A DNA stretch of 64,000 bases from Pseudomonas capeferrum (GCF_013523055.1 NZ_JAAMQM010000024.1:1-64000), one strand, 5' to 3'; shown: positions 7,701 through 16,601, counted from the stretch's first letter. Notes: a model not told the origin generated them from the sequence alone. Program-made: numbers and translations.

Positions 7701-8171
7701 CTACTGGTATACACCCAAGCGAGCGCGTTCCAAGTAGTCCATCACAACCTTGAAACCCACCGAGGTATCAAGCATCTCGAAGGGAACCATACCTGACAGA
7801 TGCTTACATGGCCGTCCCAGCCAATGCTCGGCTAGGGCTTGAGAGCCGAAGACCGTGACAGCAAGATCCAAGCCTTGGGCGTACTGGACCGCGACTGCAC
7901 TCTGCTGGGGATTCAACCGGACTTCGTTATGGGGAGCACTCAGCCGCTGGATAGTCCGAGAAGACTTCCCCATGATTTGCTCCAGTAGCTTGCGGGCCTT
8001 GAACAGGCACGACGAGTGGACCATAACCTGGACATCACTCAGGGCGAAACCAGCTTTAACAAGCTGCAGGATGTCCAGTTGGCTCAAGCTTCCTGATTCA
8101 GCTTGGGTCAACAGGAACATCGGTGGTTGAGCTACCGCCCCTCCTTGAGGACTCAATAATGATGAACTCAT
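7701..8171 (-). CDS. orphan Xre/MbcA/ParS-type antitoxin
   Basis: This 156-residue protein resembles antitoxins of RES-Xre modules (DUF2384). A central helix-turn-helix region (about 62-80, LEQIMGKSSRTIQRL) is followed by the toxin-binding domain at about 97-156. That domain includes AVTVFGSQALAEHWLGRP and ends in the short helix LERARLGVYQ that normally plugs the toxin's active site. GGGAGG lies 8 bases before the ATG. In complete modules the RES toxin, an NAD-consuming enzyme, follows at once, but here the next frame is a truncated unrelated gene. The antitoxin therefore seems to be an orphan, perhaps kept as a DNA-binding regulator or as protection against toxins on incoming elements. Confidence 0.75.
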   Translation of the reverse strand: MSSSLLSPQGGAVAQPPMFLLTQAESGSLSQLDILQLVKAGFALSDVQVMVHSSCLFKARKLLEQIMGKSSRTIQRLSAPHNEVRLNPQQSAVAVQYAQGLDLAVTVFGSQALAEHWLGRPCKHLSGMVPFEMLDTSVGFKVVMDYLERARLGVYQ

Positions 8172-8279
8172 TGCACTGACCTCCCTATGATCTGGATGCC
8201 AGATTAAATCCGTTTCACTCTCATAGCACTAGAATGCTGCTCAAGGGGGCTGAGTACACAGCTATATGAACTGGCCTTC

Positions 8280-8996
8280 TCATGCGTCGAAATCCATTTC
8301 GGCCTGATGAGGAGGCGCTTCCCTGGCACACAGTGGCTGCAGGGTGAGCTTTTTCATGATGATGTCGGCGAGCGGTATAGACTTGGCTTGTACCTCTGTC
8401 TCCGGCCAACTCATTGGCTGGCCAAGTAGGCTTTCAGGCTCAGGGAGCCTTCCCCAGTTTTGGACGTCAGGCGCCTCAAATCCAGCCATCAGCGCACGCT
8501 CAAGCCAATAACCTTCAAAGTAGGTTGCATTGCTTTGGGTGCCTGCGACCCAAGTCAACACGGCAGCGCGAACCTCCACCTGCTCATGTTTTGCCCATTC
8601 AAATAGCGCGTACGAGCTGTGCCCCACTCTGGCGTGATTGAAATGCTCTCGCAGGCGCTTGCGCAGGTTAGCTGCCTGGCCGATGTAACAGGCTTTACGA
8701 ATACCGTCATCGCTCTGTGCGGTCAGCGAGTAAATCCAGTAGCCGCCTGTCTCCGTTCGACGCACGATTTTCTCAGGGCCTGGCGGCGGACGGTCTTTGA
8801 AGTCAAATCGGACTCTGAGCCGCTTTCCGCTCTTGCAGAGGAAGCCGGCGTAGTCACGACCGTTACGCGTGACGCTCAGGTCGTTGCTCGCGGCTACTGC
8901 GAGTAGCTGCTGTCGAGTTCGAATCAGCCCAGCATCAATCGCGGCCTGCATGGTGCTCCTCAGCCGCCTGGCATGTTCGATAGCTTCCCGGTCCAT
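8280..8996 (-). CDS. GIY-YIG nuclease-domain protein
   Basis: This 238-residue protein has a helical N-terminal part (1-75) and a GIY-YIG domain from about 84. The domain shows GYWIYS (85-90) and CYIG (103-106), followed by Arg residues in NLRKRLREH (110-118) that include the catalytic Arg position, and a Glu further on. The family cuts DNA and occurs in repair enzymes, restriction enzymes and mobile elements. A TTG-start frame goes to 9038, but AGGAG lies 6 bases before the ATG at 8996, so that is the better start. It is read away from the Gabija-like operon, whose start is 175 bases off, and towards the Xre-type antitoxin. Its partner and target are unknown. Confidence 0.7.
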   Translation of the reverse strand: MDREAIEHARRLRSTMQAAIDAGLIRTRQQLLAVAASNDLSVTRNGRDYAGFLCKSGKRLRVRFDFKDRPPPGPEKIVRRTETGGYWIYSLTAQSDDGIRKACYIGQAANLRKRLREHFNHARVGHSSYALFEWAKHEQVEVRAAVLTWVAGTQSNATYFEGYWLERALMAGFEAPDVQNWGRLPEPESLLGQPMSWPETEVQAKSIPLADIIMKKLTLQPLCAREAPPHQAEMDFDA

Positions 8997-9170
8997 TTGG
9001 GCTCCTGATGGCTCTTTGCAATCGGAGCCTACGGTCAACAGTGCGGGTATGGCAATTCACGCGTTGAGCAAAGCAGCCCCAGAGAACGCGCCGGACCCAT
9101 TTCTCGACTACTGTTTGGTGGCTATTAGACTTGTCATCTAAGGCTTACACGGGATCGGGAGCGGACGGAT

Positions 9171-10982
9171 ATGCGGGTTGCACGGCTGCAGATTGAGAAT
9201 TTTCGGGGTATTAAGCGTGCGGATGTCTTGTTGCCCAAGCATGCCGTCGTCGTCGGTGACAACAACATCGGTAAGTCAACGTTGTTGGAGGCGGTTGATC
9301 TCGTCCTAGGCCCCGAGCGACTCTCGCGTCGGCCAGTGATTGATGAGCACGATTTTTATGCGGGGGAATATGTCGATCTACAGGGGCAACCAGTCAACAT
9401 CACCATTGAAGCAGTGATCACTGATCTGAACCCGGACCAGGAAATGCGTTTCCGGGATCACATCGAGTGGTGGGATAACGGTACGGGAGATCTGCTCGGG
9501 GGCCCGCCAGCAGAGGGTACCGACGAGCAAATGGTTCAGGCCTGTTTACGCGTCGTTTTTGTCGGTAGCTACGATGCTGATGAGGATGATTTCACTGGCA
9601 CCACGTATTTCTGTTCGCCGATGAAACAGGATGGGTCCTACGATTTCTTCAGGACGGCCGATAAGCGTGTCTGTGGCTTTCTGTACCTGCGCACGATCCG
9701 AACCGGCAGTCGTGCGTTGAGCCTTGAACGTGGCTCGCTCCTGGACATTATTTTGCGGTTGCAGGACAACAAGAACTTCAAGATCTGGGAAGGACTCCTA
9801 GTTGAGCTTCGACAGTTGCAGGTTGCAACTGATCCTGAGATTGGGATCAACGACATCCTGGCGAATGTGCAGGCCTCAATCCGCGGCTACATGCCCAGCG
9901 ATGACGGCAGCGATCCCCAAATGCGAGTCACGCAACTGACGCGTGAGTCTCTGCGGAAAGCGTTAACTGTCTTCATGGCAACCGGTGCGCAGCGCAGTGA
10001 TGGCGAAGCGCATGCAGCACCATTTCAGAGCCAAGGTACCGGTACTATTAACATGATGGTGCTGGCACTTCTGTCGCTAATCGCGGAACTGAAGCAAAAC
10101 GTGATTTTTGCGATGGAGGAGCCTGAGATTGCAATCCCGCCGCACATTCAGAAACGCATCATCAACGGGGTGCGCAGCAAGTCAGCCCAAGCGCTGTTTA
10201 CCTCGCATTCGCCCTACGTGCTCGAAGAGTTCGAACCCGAGCAGGTCATCGTCATCAGCCGAAACGATGGGGAGCTGAGTGCCATGCCTGCTGGGCTCCC
10301 GCCTGGCATCAAAGCAAAAATGTACCGGCAGGATATGCGGCTGCGTGTTTGTGAGGCCCTTCTAGCACGTCGAGTGCTGATTGCCGAAGGCCGGACAGAA
10401 TACGACGCTTGGCCTGCCGTAGCGCGACTGCTTCATCAGCAGGAGCCAGAATCATTTATGCCGCTTGAGGCCTTGGGCATCCCAATCATCGATGCGACGA
10501 CTGACTCGCTGATCGCTCCGATGGGTGCCTACTACCGCAGGCTCGGGAAGAAGGTCTATGCCGTTTTCGACGAGCAGGCACCCGAGCAATTGGAAGCTAT
10601 TAGGGCGTCGGTCGACTACCCCTATCAAGCGCCTGAGAAAGGTTTTGAGAACGTCGTTCTCAAAGGAATCGATGAGGAAGTGTTGCGTGGTTGGGCTGCG
10701 TCTCTGATTGAAAGCGGTGCTTGGCCTTCAGACCTAAGGGACAAAGCCCCGGGCCCTGATGCCACGAAGGATGACGTAGCAGCGATTCTAGGGGTGCTGC
10801 TGAAGCGCTGGAAAGGCGATGGTGCTGCTGCCAGCTTGCTTTGTACCGCCATGACCCGACACCACCTCCCGGAATTCATTGTCAGCACCCTCGAGAGCAT
10901 TACAGCCACAATTGTCCCAAAGAAGCCCGAGCCTGAACTTCCAGAACTGGATGATGACCTTCTCGATTTGGTCGGGCCTTAA
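9171..10982 (+). CDS. gajA: GajA-like OLD-family ATPase with TOPRIM nuclease domain
   Basis: This 603-residue protein is the first gene of a Gabija-like defence pair. GajA is a DNA endonuclease held inactive by nucleotides and released when phage replication depletes them. The ATPase part shows Walker A GDNNIGKST (29-37), a Walker B region VIFAMEEP (311-318) and the TSHSP switch (344-348). The TOPRIM part shows AEGRTE (405-410), a DATTD segment (441-445) and VFDEQ (465-469). The last replaces the common D-x-D with D-E-Q, so the second acid of that motif is absent or displaced. GGGAG lies 9 bases before the ATG. The helicase gene follows after only 3 bases. An OLD-type nuclease outside Gabija proper is the alternative. 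Confidence 0.8.
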   Translation: MRVARLQIENFRGIKRADVLLPKHAVVVGDNNIGKSTLLEAVDLVLGPERLSRRPVIDEHDFYAGEYVDLQGQPVNITIEAVITDLNPDQEMRFRDHIEWWDNGTGDLLGGPPAEGTDEQMVQACLRVVFVGSYDADEDDFTGTTYFCSPMKQDGSYDFFRTADKRVCGFLYLRTIRTGSRALSLERGSLLDIILRLQDNKNFKIWEGLLVELRQLQVATDPEIGINDILANVQASIRGYMPSDDGSDPQMRVTQLTRESLRKALTVFMATGAQRSDGEAHAAPFQSQGTGTINMMVLALLSLIAELKQNVIFAMEEPEIAIPPHIQKRIINGVRSKSAQALFTSHSPYVLEEFEPEQVIVISRNDGELSAMPAGLPPGIKAKMYRQDMRLRVCEALLARRVLIAEGRTEYDAWPAVARLLHQQEPESFMPLEALGIPIIDATTDSLIAPMGAYYRRLGKKVYAVFDEQAPEQLEAIRASVDYPYQAPEKGFENVVLKGIDEEVLRGWAASLIESGAWPSDLRDKAPGPDATKDDVAAILGVLLKRWKGDGAAASLLCTAMTRHHLPEFIVSTLESITATIVPKKPEPELPELDDDLLDLVGP

Positions 10983-10985
10983 CAG

Positions 10986-12704
10986 ATGATGGTGCTAGAT
11001 CAGTCTAGACGGGATGTTATTGACTCCCCCACCCATCTGGTCGTGATGGGGGGGCCTGGCTCAGGGAAAACCACAGTCGCATTGCTTAAAGCTGAAGCAT
11101 TTCTAGGCCGACTAGACCTCACAGAGTATCAGCAGGTGCTGTTCCTGAGCTTCGCCAGAGCAACGGTCGCAAGGGTTGCGGAACAGGCCGGGAAAATGCT
11201 GCCGAAACTCGAGCAGGCTCGGCTCGAGGTCAACACCTACCATGGCTTCGCGTGGAATTTGCTGCGCAGCCATGGCTATTTGCTACGCAATGGGCGTCCC
11301 TTATCACTGCTTCCTCCGCCAGAGGCTGCTGCGCGATTGTCCACATTGAGCAAAGAGCAGATAGCGTTGGAGAAAACCAAGCTGCTCGAGGAGGAGGGAC
11401 TGCTGCACTTCGACCTGTTCGCCAGCAATGCTGCCATGTTGCTGGAGAGAAGCCAGTCGCTGCAACGCATCTACGGCAACAGCTATCCACTTATCATCCT
11501 CGACGAGTTCCAGGACACGAACGAGGATGAGTGGCGTTTCATTCGAGCGCTGACTCGACATAGCCAGGTAGTGGCTTTGGCTGACCCGGAACAACGAATC
11601 TACGAATTCCGCGGTGCTAGTGCTAGCAGGATTCAAGAGTTCGAAGACGCCTACCGCCCCGCCTCCTTTTCTTTTGGGATGGAAAATCACCGGAGCACAG
11701 GGACCGACATTGTCCAGTTCGGCAACGATCTGCTGACAGGAGCCAATAGGTGCAGAGCCTACACCCATGTGTCGGTGACACCCTATGCCCCGCGCAAAGG
11801 GATGCTTCATCGGGCTTTCAAATTCGCCGTTTTGACCGCCATTGCGCGGCTGAACAGAGGCGACCGTGATTGGTCGCTAGCAATTCTGGTGCCCAGCAAG
11901 AGCTTCATGGCAGAGGTTTCCGCGTATCTGTCGAGTGACTCGGATAGTTTGCCGAGACTTTCCCATGAGGTTGCGTTCGACCAAGAGGCTGCGGCGCTCT
12001 CTGCTACAGCTATAGCCGCGCTTCTCGAAGGCGGCGCGACTGCAGAAATCATTACTGAAAGGTTGCTCAGAAATTTATGTGCTCACCTGCGTGGTAGGAA
12101 AGGCGAGAATGCCCCCAGCAAGCAGCATTTGGAATTGGTGCTCGCCCTGGAGCAATTGTTCGGTGGACAAGCGCTTCGTCGAGTGCCGCACAAGAGGGTT
12201 CTTGCTGCCGCACAAGTCATCGCGGTCCAGCGCATTGACCTGCAATTGACTGGCGACCCACAGCTTGACTGGATTGCCACGCGGCAGCTGTTGGATTCAA
12301 GCACCGAGCAGGCCTTCAATCAGATAGGTATCGATGGCCGGTATGTGCGCTTGCTGGGGAAGGGATCGCTACTTCGAAGCCGTTTGGGTGAGTTGTGGCG
12401 CTTAGCTGAAGGTTACCCAGGAGCAGAGAGGCTAGTGCGAGATGCTCTTATTCAGGATCACTTCCAAGCTGTCACCAAGGACTGGAAGGGCCTCCATCTC
12501 ATGACCATGCACAAGTCGAAGGGAAAGGAATTCACGGAGGTCATTCTCTATGAGGGCGTCATGAAGGGACGTTTTGTACCGACCGAAGCAACTCCAGATC
12601 GCATGCGCCAGGCCCGCTTGGCCATGCGTGTCGCGGTCACTCGTGCAATGAAGAGGGTCACCATTTTGACGCCGACTGGACGGAATCGCTGCCCGTTGCT
12701 TTGA
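10986..12704 (+). CDS. gajB: GajB-like UvrD/Rep-family helicase
   Basis: This 572-residue protein has the motifs of superfamily 1 helicases in order: Walker A GGPGSGKTT (22-30), LSFARATVARV (54-64), NTYHGFAWN (83-91), DEFQDT (173-178), the ADPEQRIYEFRG motif III, ENHRS in motif IV, MTMHKSKGKEF in motif V and VAVTRA in motif VI (549-554). In Gabija systems GajB joins GajA in a large complex and is thought to sense DNA ends or nucleotides. It starts 3 bases after the stop of the OLD-type gene with a weak ribosome site, so translation is probably coupled. It is somewhat longer than the best-known GajB (about 500 residues). A fossil of a related gene's end lies at 1827-1907. Confidence 0.8.
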   Translation: MMVLDQSRRDVIDSPTHLVVMGGPGSGKTTVALLKAEAFLGRLDLTEYQQVLFLSFARATVARVAEQAGKMLPKLEQARLEVNTYHGFAWNLLRSHGYLLRNGRPLSLLPPPEAAARLSTLSKEQIALEKTKLLEEEGLLHFDLFASNAAMLLERSQSLQRIYGNSYPLIILDEFQDTNEDEWRFIRALTRHSQVVALADPEQRIYEFRGASASRIQEFEDAYRPASFSFGMENHRSTGTDIVQFGNDLLTGANRCRAYTHVSVTPYAPRKGMLHRAFKFAVLTAIARLNRGDRDWSLAILVPSKSFMAEVSAYLSSDSDSLPRLSHEVAFDQEAAALSATAIAALLEGGATAEIITERLLRNLCAHLRGRKGENAPSKQHLELVLALEQLFGGQALRRVPHKRVLAAAQVIAVQRIDLQLTGDPQLDWIATRQLLDSSTEQAFNQIGIDGRYVRLLGKGSLLRSRLGELWRLAEGYPGAERLVRDALIQDHFQAVTKDWKGLHLMTMHKSKGKEFTEVILYEGVMKGRFVPTEATPDRMRQARLAMRVAVTRAMKRVTILTPTGRNRCPLL

Positions 12705-12858
12705 ACGCAAGAGAATGCCTCAATTGGTGTGGCCGCCTGGGATCATCGAGCTGTTACCGATGTGCGGCTGAGTGGACGAAGTTGCCCGCAGCTGCCGTCA
12801 GGCGGAGAAGGTGATCTACCTCCAGAGCAGACGGCTAAAGAGAAATTCAGATTTTCTG

Positions 12859-12915
12859 TGGACATTCATTTTCCGCGACAAGTCCATACAAAACAATCGG
12901 TTAAATAAATGTCCA
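12859..12915. repeat. inverted TGGACATT repeats, possible recombination site
   Basis: TGGACATTCATTT at 12859-12871 and AAATAAATGTCCA at 12903-12915 match as inverted repeats at 12 of 13 positions, about 31 bases apart. A GACAAGTCC word lies between them and a GACT-gacaatt-AGTC pair just after. The layout resembles core-type sites used by tyrosine recombinases and it falls at the junction between island and core genes, but no recombinase gene is in the window. Confidence 0.35.
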
Positions 12916-12990
12916 TGACTGACAATTAGTCGGTGCGATGTCAACGTCTGATGGTTGCCGTGGCGTGCCACGGTGCTTGATGGACCTGTG

Positions 12991-13025
12991 AACCCCCGTA
13001 ATCGCTAGGCGATACGGGGGTTTTC
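12991..13025. terminator. strong two-part hairpin terminator
   Basis: AACCCCCGT pairs with ACGGGGGTT, and inside it ATCGC pairs with GCGAT around a TAG loop; four Ts follow on the plus strand and AA precedes. It can end transcription of the Gabija-like operon or of a small RNA. Confidence 0.75.
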
Positions 13026-13099
13026 ACTTTTGGCAAATGCAAAAAATGCTGCAGAGGCTTACGGCTTCAGATGATGAAATCACACCAGAAAAGCCTGCA

Positions 13100-13540
13100 T
13101 CAGTAAGTACTGTGCAAGAATTTCTTGATCCTGTACGCCAGGTTTTCAAGGGTTCGGGTGCTGTAATGCTGGGGATCCCACGCAGCGTGCAACGTGATGC
13201 CCAGGCTCAGCTCCGGCGTTCGCGCAGATGCCTGGATCAACACTCCGTAAAGGCCGTACTGTGGCAAGTCAGTGATGACTCCTACACTACGATTGTTTGC
13301 TGTCAACGCCTGAATGGTTTGCGATTGATCGCCCTCCTCCACCGACGCATAGCACAAACCTTCTCGGGTCATGGCCAGGTCCAGTTCCAAACGGCTGACG
13401 CTGGTATTGCTCGGCAGCAACAGGGATTGGTCGGCCAATTCCGCCAGCGTTACCATGGTAAGACGATTGATAGCCCAGGGATGCTCATTAGTGACATAGG
13501 CACGCAGTGGTACCAATCCCGACTGCACGCTGGGTTCCTT
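13100..13540 (-). pseudogene. 5'-truncated LysR-family regulator
   Basis: About 142 codons encode only the second half of a LysR effector-binding domain. Recognisable pieces are VPLRAYVTNEHPWA, the LAELADQSLLLPS segment, DQSQTIQALTANNRSVGVITD and the final DPQHYSTRTLENLAYRI helix. The helix-turn-helix and first half of the sensor domain are absent, and no upstream sequence restores them. It lies between the island's right edge and an intact LysR gene on the other strand, so the deletion may date from insertion of the island. It should have no regulatory function. Confidence 0.7.
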
Positions 13541-13653
13541 CTGAATCTTTCAGGACTAGCCTCGGCGCACTAGCTTTTCGGCCGTCGTTTATCAAGCAGC
13601 GTTTGTTCCTGTAGCCAATCAAACTTTCAACAGCCGATAGAACCTCCACAGCC

Positions 13654-14547
13654 ATGTCAGAAGGTTTCACAGCATTGCCGTCTCTCAACGCACTTCGCAT
13701 GTTCGAGGTAGTTGCCCGTCATCTGAATTTTCGCCTGGCCGCCGAGGAACTGGGCGTGACGCAGGCTGCCGTTGCGCAGCAGATCCGTGGCCTGGAGGCG
13801 AGCCTCGAGGTGCGCCTGTTCGAGCGCCTGCCCCGAGGGCTGGGAATGACGGATGCGGGACGTGCCTACAGCGGGAGCGTGCGCAGTGCATTGGCGATGA
13901 TCGACGAAGCAACCCGCTTGCTGAAACCGGAGCCGTCTCATCTGACAGTCAGCGTGACCCCGACCTTTGCCTCGAAATGGCTTATTCCGAAGCTGGGCGC
14001 CTTTGCCGAAGACAACCCGGACATCGACTTGCGGGTGCTGGCGACCGACCGGCTTTCACACTTTCATACCGATAGCGTCGATATCGCCGTTCGCTACGGG
14101 CAACCGCCGTTCGGGGCCGGGCTGAACGCCGAGCTGTTGATGGAGCAACGCATCGTCGCAGTGGCGAGCCCGGGCTTGCTTGAAGACAAGGGAATGCCAG
14201 ACAGCTTCGAACGCTTGCAAGACTTCCTGGTGCTCCACGATGCACACGATTTCTGGCCCGAATTCACCTCCGCTCTATTCCCCGAACACACGCAGGCCAC
14301 CGGCAAGAACATGCGTTTCAACCAGACTTCGCTGGCGATCGAGGCTGCTATCAATGGACAGGGCATTACCTTGGCCAGTCATGCATTCGTAAAGCAGGAT
14401 ATCGCCGCAGGACGGCTCGTCCAGATGTCTCCCCAGCAACTGCGGCTCGACAAAGCGTTCTATCTTGTATGGCCGCGCAGGGCCAAGGAATCTCCGGCTC
14501 TGCAGGTCGTCAAGGACTGGCTGAAACGCCAGGCAGCCGATAGTTGA
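13654..14547 (+). CDS. LysR-family transcriptional regulator (GcvA-like)
   Basis: This 297-residue protein has the normal LysR length. Its N-terminal winged helix-turn-helix covers about residues 9-68, with LNALRMFEVVARHLNF followed by the recognition helix in TQAAVAQQIRGLE. The effector-binding domain runs from about 92, with TVSVTPTFASKWLIPKLGAF typical of the GcvA group. It is followed 99 bases later by an SDR-type gene on the same strand, which it may control. LysR genes more often control divergent neighbours, and the divergent one here is broken. The inducer is unknown. Confidence 0.85.
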   Translation: MSEGFTALPSLNALRMFEVVARHLNFRLAAEELGVTQAAVAQQIRGLEASLEVRLFERLPRGLGMTDAGRAYSGSVRSALAMIDEATRLLKPEPSHLTVSVTPTFASKWLIPKLGAFAEDNPDIDLRVLATDRLSHFHTDSVDIAVRYGQPPFGAGLNAELLMEQRIVAVASPGLLEDKGMPDSFERLQDFLVLHDAHDFWPEFTSALFPEHTQATGKNMRFNQTSLAIEAAINGQGITLASHAFVKQDIAAGRLVQMSPQQLRLDKAFYLVWPRRAKESPALQVVKDWLKRQAADS

Positions 14548-14646
14548 GCTATCGGCAAGGTAAAGCCTGACTGTCTCCCCCAGGCAATGGGCTGCTGCTA
14601 CGGTAGGGGCACATGAAAGTGTGATCCGCATTTCCCAGGAGGCAGC

Positions 14647-15351
14647 ATGACAGTCGAAAAAGTAGCAATCATCACCGCCGGTGGTAGTGGCATGGGCGCG
14701 GCCGCCGCACGAAAACTCGCCACCGACGGTTTCAGGGTCGGCATTCTGTCCTCCTCGGGCAAGGGTGAGGCCCTGGCCAATGAATTGGGCGGTGTCGGGT
14801 TTACCGGCAGCAACCAGTCAGTGGAAGATCTGCAGCATCTGGTCGACGGTGTCATGTCGAAATGGGGACGCATCGACGTATTGGTCAACAGCGCCGGCCA
14901 CGGTCCTCGCGCGCCAATCCTGGAAATCTCCGACGAAGACTGGCACAAGGGCATGGACACCTACCTGCTCAACGTCATCCGCCCGACCCGGCTGGTCACG
15001 CCGATCATGCAGCGCCAGAAAGGTGGTGTGATCATCAACATTTCCACCGCCTGGGCCTTCGAACCCATGGATCTGTTCCCCACTTCCGCTGTTTTCCGCT
15101 CGGGCCTGGCAGCCTTCACCAAGATCTTCGCGGACAACTATGCGGGCGATAACGTACGGATCAACAATATATTGCCAGGCTGGATCGACAGCCTGCCGGC
15201 CACCGACGAGCGCCGCGACAGCGTGCCTCTCAAGCGATACGGCACCAGCGAGGAGATTGCCGCCACCATCGCTTTTCTGGCCAGTGAGGGGGCCGCCTAC
15301 ATCACCGGACAGAACATCAAGGTAGACGGCGGTGTGACGCGCAGCGTCTGA
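14647..15351 (+). CDS. SDR-family protein without the usual catalytic Tyr and Lys
   Basis: This 234-residue protein has the Rossmann fold of short-chain dehydrogenases. The cofactor loop ITAGGSGMGAAAA lies at about 9-21, LVNSAGHG matches the NNAG motif, and INIST supplies the active-site Ser strand. The C-terminal AYITGQNIKVDGG is typical. In the place of the Y-x3-K catalytic pair the sequence reads TSAVFRSGL, so Tyr is replaced (Ser by my alignment) and Lys becomes Arg. It may not be a standard oxidoreductase, or may use another residue. A good AGGAGG lies just upstream of the ATG. It is likely controlled by the LysR gene before it. The substrate is unknown. Confidence 0.8.
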   Translation: MTVEKVAIITAGGSGMGAAAARKLATDGFRVGILSSSGKGEALANELGGVGFTGSNQSVEDLQHLVDGVMSKWGRIDVLVNSAGHGPRAPILEISDEDWHKGMDTYLLNVIRPTRLVTPIMQRQKGGVIINISTAWAFEPMDLFPTSAVFRSGLAAFTKIFADNYAGDNVRINNILPGWIDSLPATDERRDSVPLKRYGTSEEIAATIAFLASEGAAYITGQNIKVDGGVTRSV

Positions 15352-15455
15352 TTGCGCAGGATCGCGTCCTGGCGCGGTCCGCTTTTTCCATCGATGCGAA
15401 TGCAGCGCTGCATCAGGGGTATCAGCCAGGCTCCCGAGCTGATACCCGTCCACTC

Positions 15456-16601
15456 TCACGCCCGCTCGGGCACCGGCGCCTTGACCGGCACAGTGACGCC
15501 CTCGCCTGCCAGGCTTTTCTGGAGCGCGGTCGGCAGCGACTCGACATACAGCGTCCTGGCCGGGAAGGCGAACTTGACGCCTATCTTGGCGAACGCTTCC
15601 ATCATGGCGATATTGATGGCCTGCTGAACGTCCATGTACACGTTGTAGCTGGGGTCGAGCACGATGTAGACGGTCTCGAAGTCCAGCGAATACTCGCCGA
15701 AACCGAGGAAGTGCGAACGGTCGAAGCGCGCAAGCTTCTGCTCGCGGATGATGCGCTCGACCTGCTGGGTGACCTGCTTGACCTGCTCGGGCGTGCTGCC
15801 GTGAGTGAGGCTGAACTTGAAGACGATACGTCGCTCTTGCAGGCGCTTGTAGTTCTGGATGGTGCTGCCGATCATCTCGGCGTTGGCCATGACGATCTGC
15901 TCGCCGCCCAGGCTGCGGATACGCGTGGTCTTGAGGCCGACATGCTCCACGGTACCCGCCAATGAGCCCACGACGATGAAGTCGCCCACTTCGAATGGCT
16001 TGTCCACCGCGATCGACAGGGAGGCGAAGACGTCGCCGAGGATGTTCTGCACGGCGAGCGCGATCGCAATACCGCCTACGCCAAGGCTGGCCACGAAGGC
16101 GGTGATGTTGACACCCAGATTGGACAGCATGGCCAGGATGACGACGGCCCACAGCAGGACCTTCGCGCCCCAAAGCGACAACGTGGCCAATGCGCTGCCA
16201 CTGTAGTTTTCGGAGTGGCTATGCCTCTTGAAATAGCGCAGCATCGCCAGCGCAATGGCCCGACTGGCCCAGAGACCGACTTGCAGGGCCACGACCACGA
16301 ACCACAAGCTGCTTACCCTGGAAGCCCAGCGCTCCGGAAGGTCGAGAACACCGATACCAACCAGGATCGAGCCCAGGAGCAACAGCGTATTGCTGGTACT
16401 GGACAACACGTCGATCGCGATCTGGCTGACATGTGAACCTCGCTTGCCACTGCGTGCCTTGAGGTTCCTCATTATGAAACCAATGCCCGCACGTGCGATG
16501 GTGAAGCTCAGGGTGGTAGCGCACAGCGCCAGGAACCAGTTGGCAAGTGTAATGCCAAGGAATTCGGTTTCGGTGATGACGGCTAGGAACCCTAGATCCA
16601 T
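15456..16601 (-). CDS. MscS-type small-conductance mechanosensitive channel
   Basis: This 381-residue membrane protein releases solutes on osmotic down-shock. It has about five predicted membrane segments (about 12-40, 66-88, 98-122, 140-162 and 165-185). The pore helix and following beta domain carry the family signature ASLGVGGIAIALAVQNILGD (171-190) and SIAVDKPFEVGDFI (196-209). A cytoplasmic alpha-beta cage follows. The longer membrane part resembles YnaI/YbiO-like members more than E. coli MscS itself. It stands alone, convergent with the SDR gene. Confidence 0.88.
   Translation of the reverse strand: MDLGFLAVITETEFLGITLANWFLALCATTLSFTIARAGIGFIMRNLKARSGKRGSHVSQIAIDVLSSTSNTLLLLGSILVGIGVLDLPERWASRVSSLWFVVVALQVGLWASRAIALAMLRYFKRHSHSENYSGSALATLSLWGAKVLLWAVVILAMLSNLGVNITAFVASLGVGGIAIALAVQNILGDVFASLSIAVDKPFEVGDFIVVGSLAGTVEHVGLKTTRIRSLGGEQIVMANAEMIGSTIQNYKRLQERRIVFKFSLTHGSTPEQVKQVTQQVERIIREQKLARFDRSHFLGFGEYSLDFETVYIVLDPSYNVYMDVQQAINIAMMEAFAKIGVKFAFPARTLYVESLPTALQKSLAGEGVTVPVKAPVPERA

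Larger units (their letters stand above)
12705..13099. other. intergenic stretch at the right edge of the island
   Basis: No gene. It holds the inverted repeat at 12859-12915, a perfect CCGTGGC/GCCACGG hairpin at 12958-12973 and the terminator at 12991-13022. The stretch 12920-13022 could encode a small RNA ending at that terminator, but no clear promoter is visible. Confidence 0.4.
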
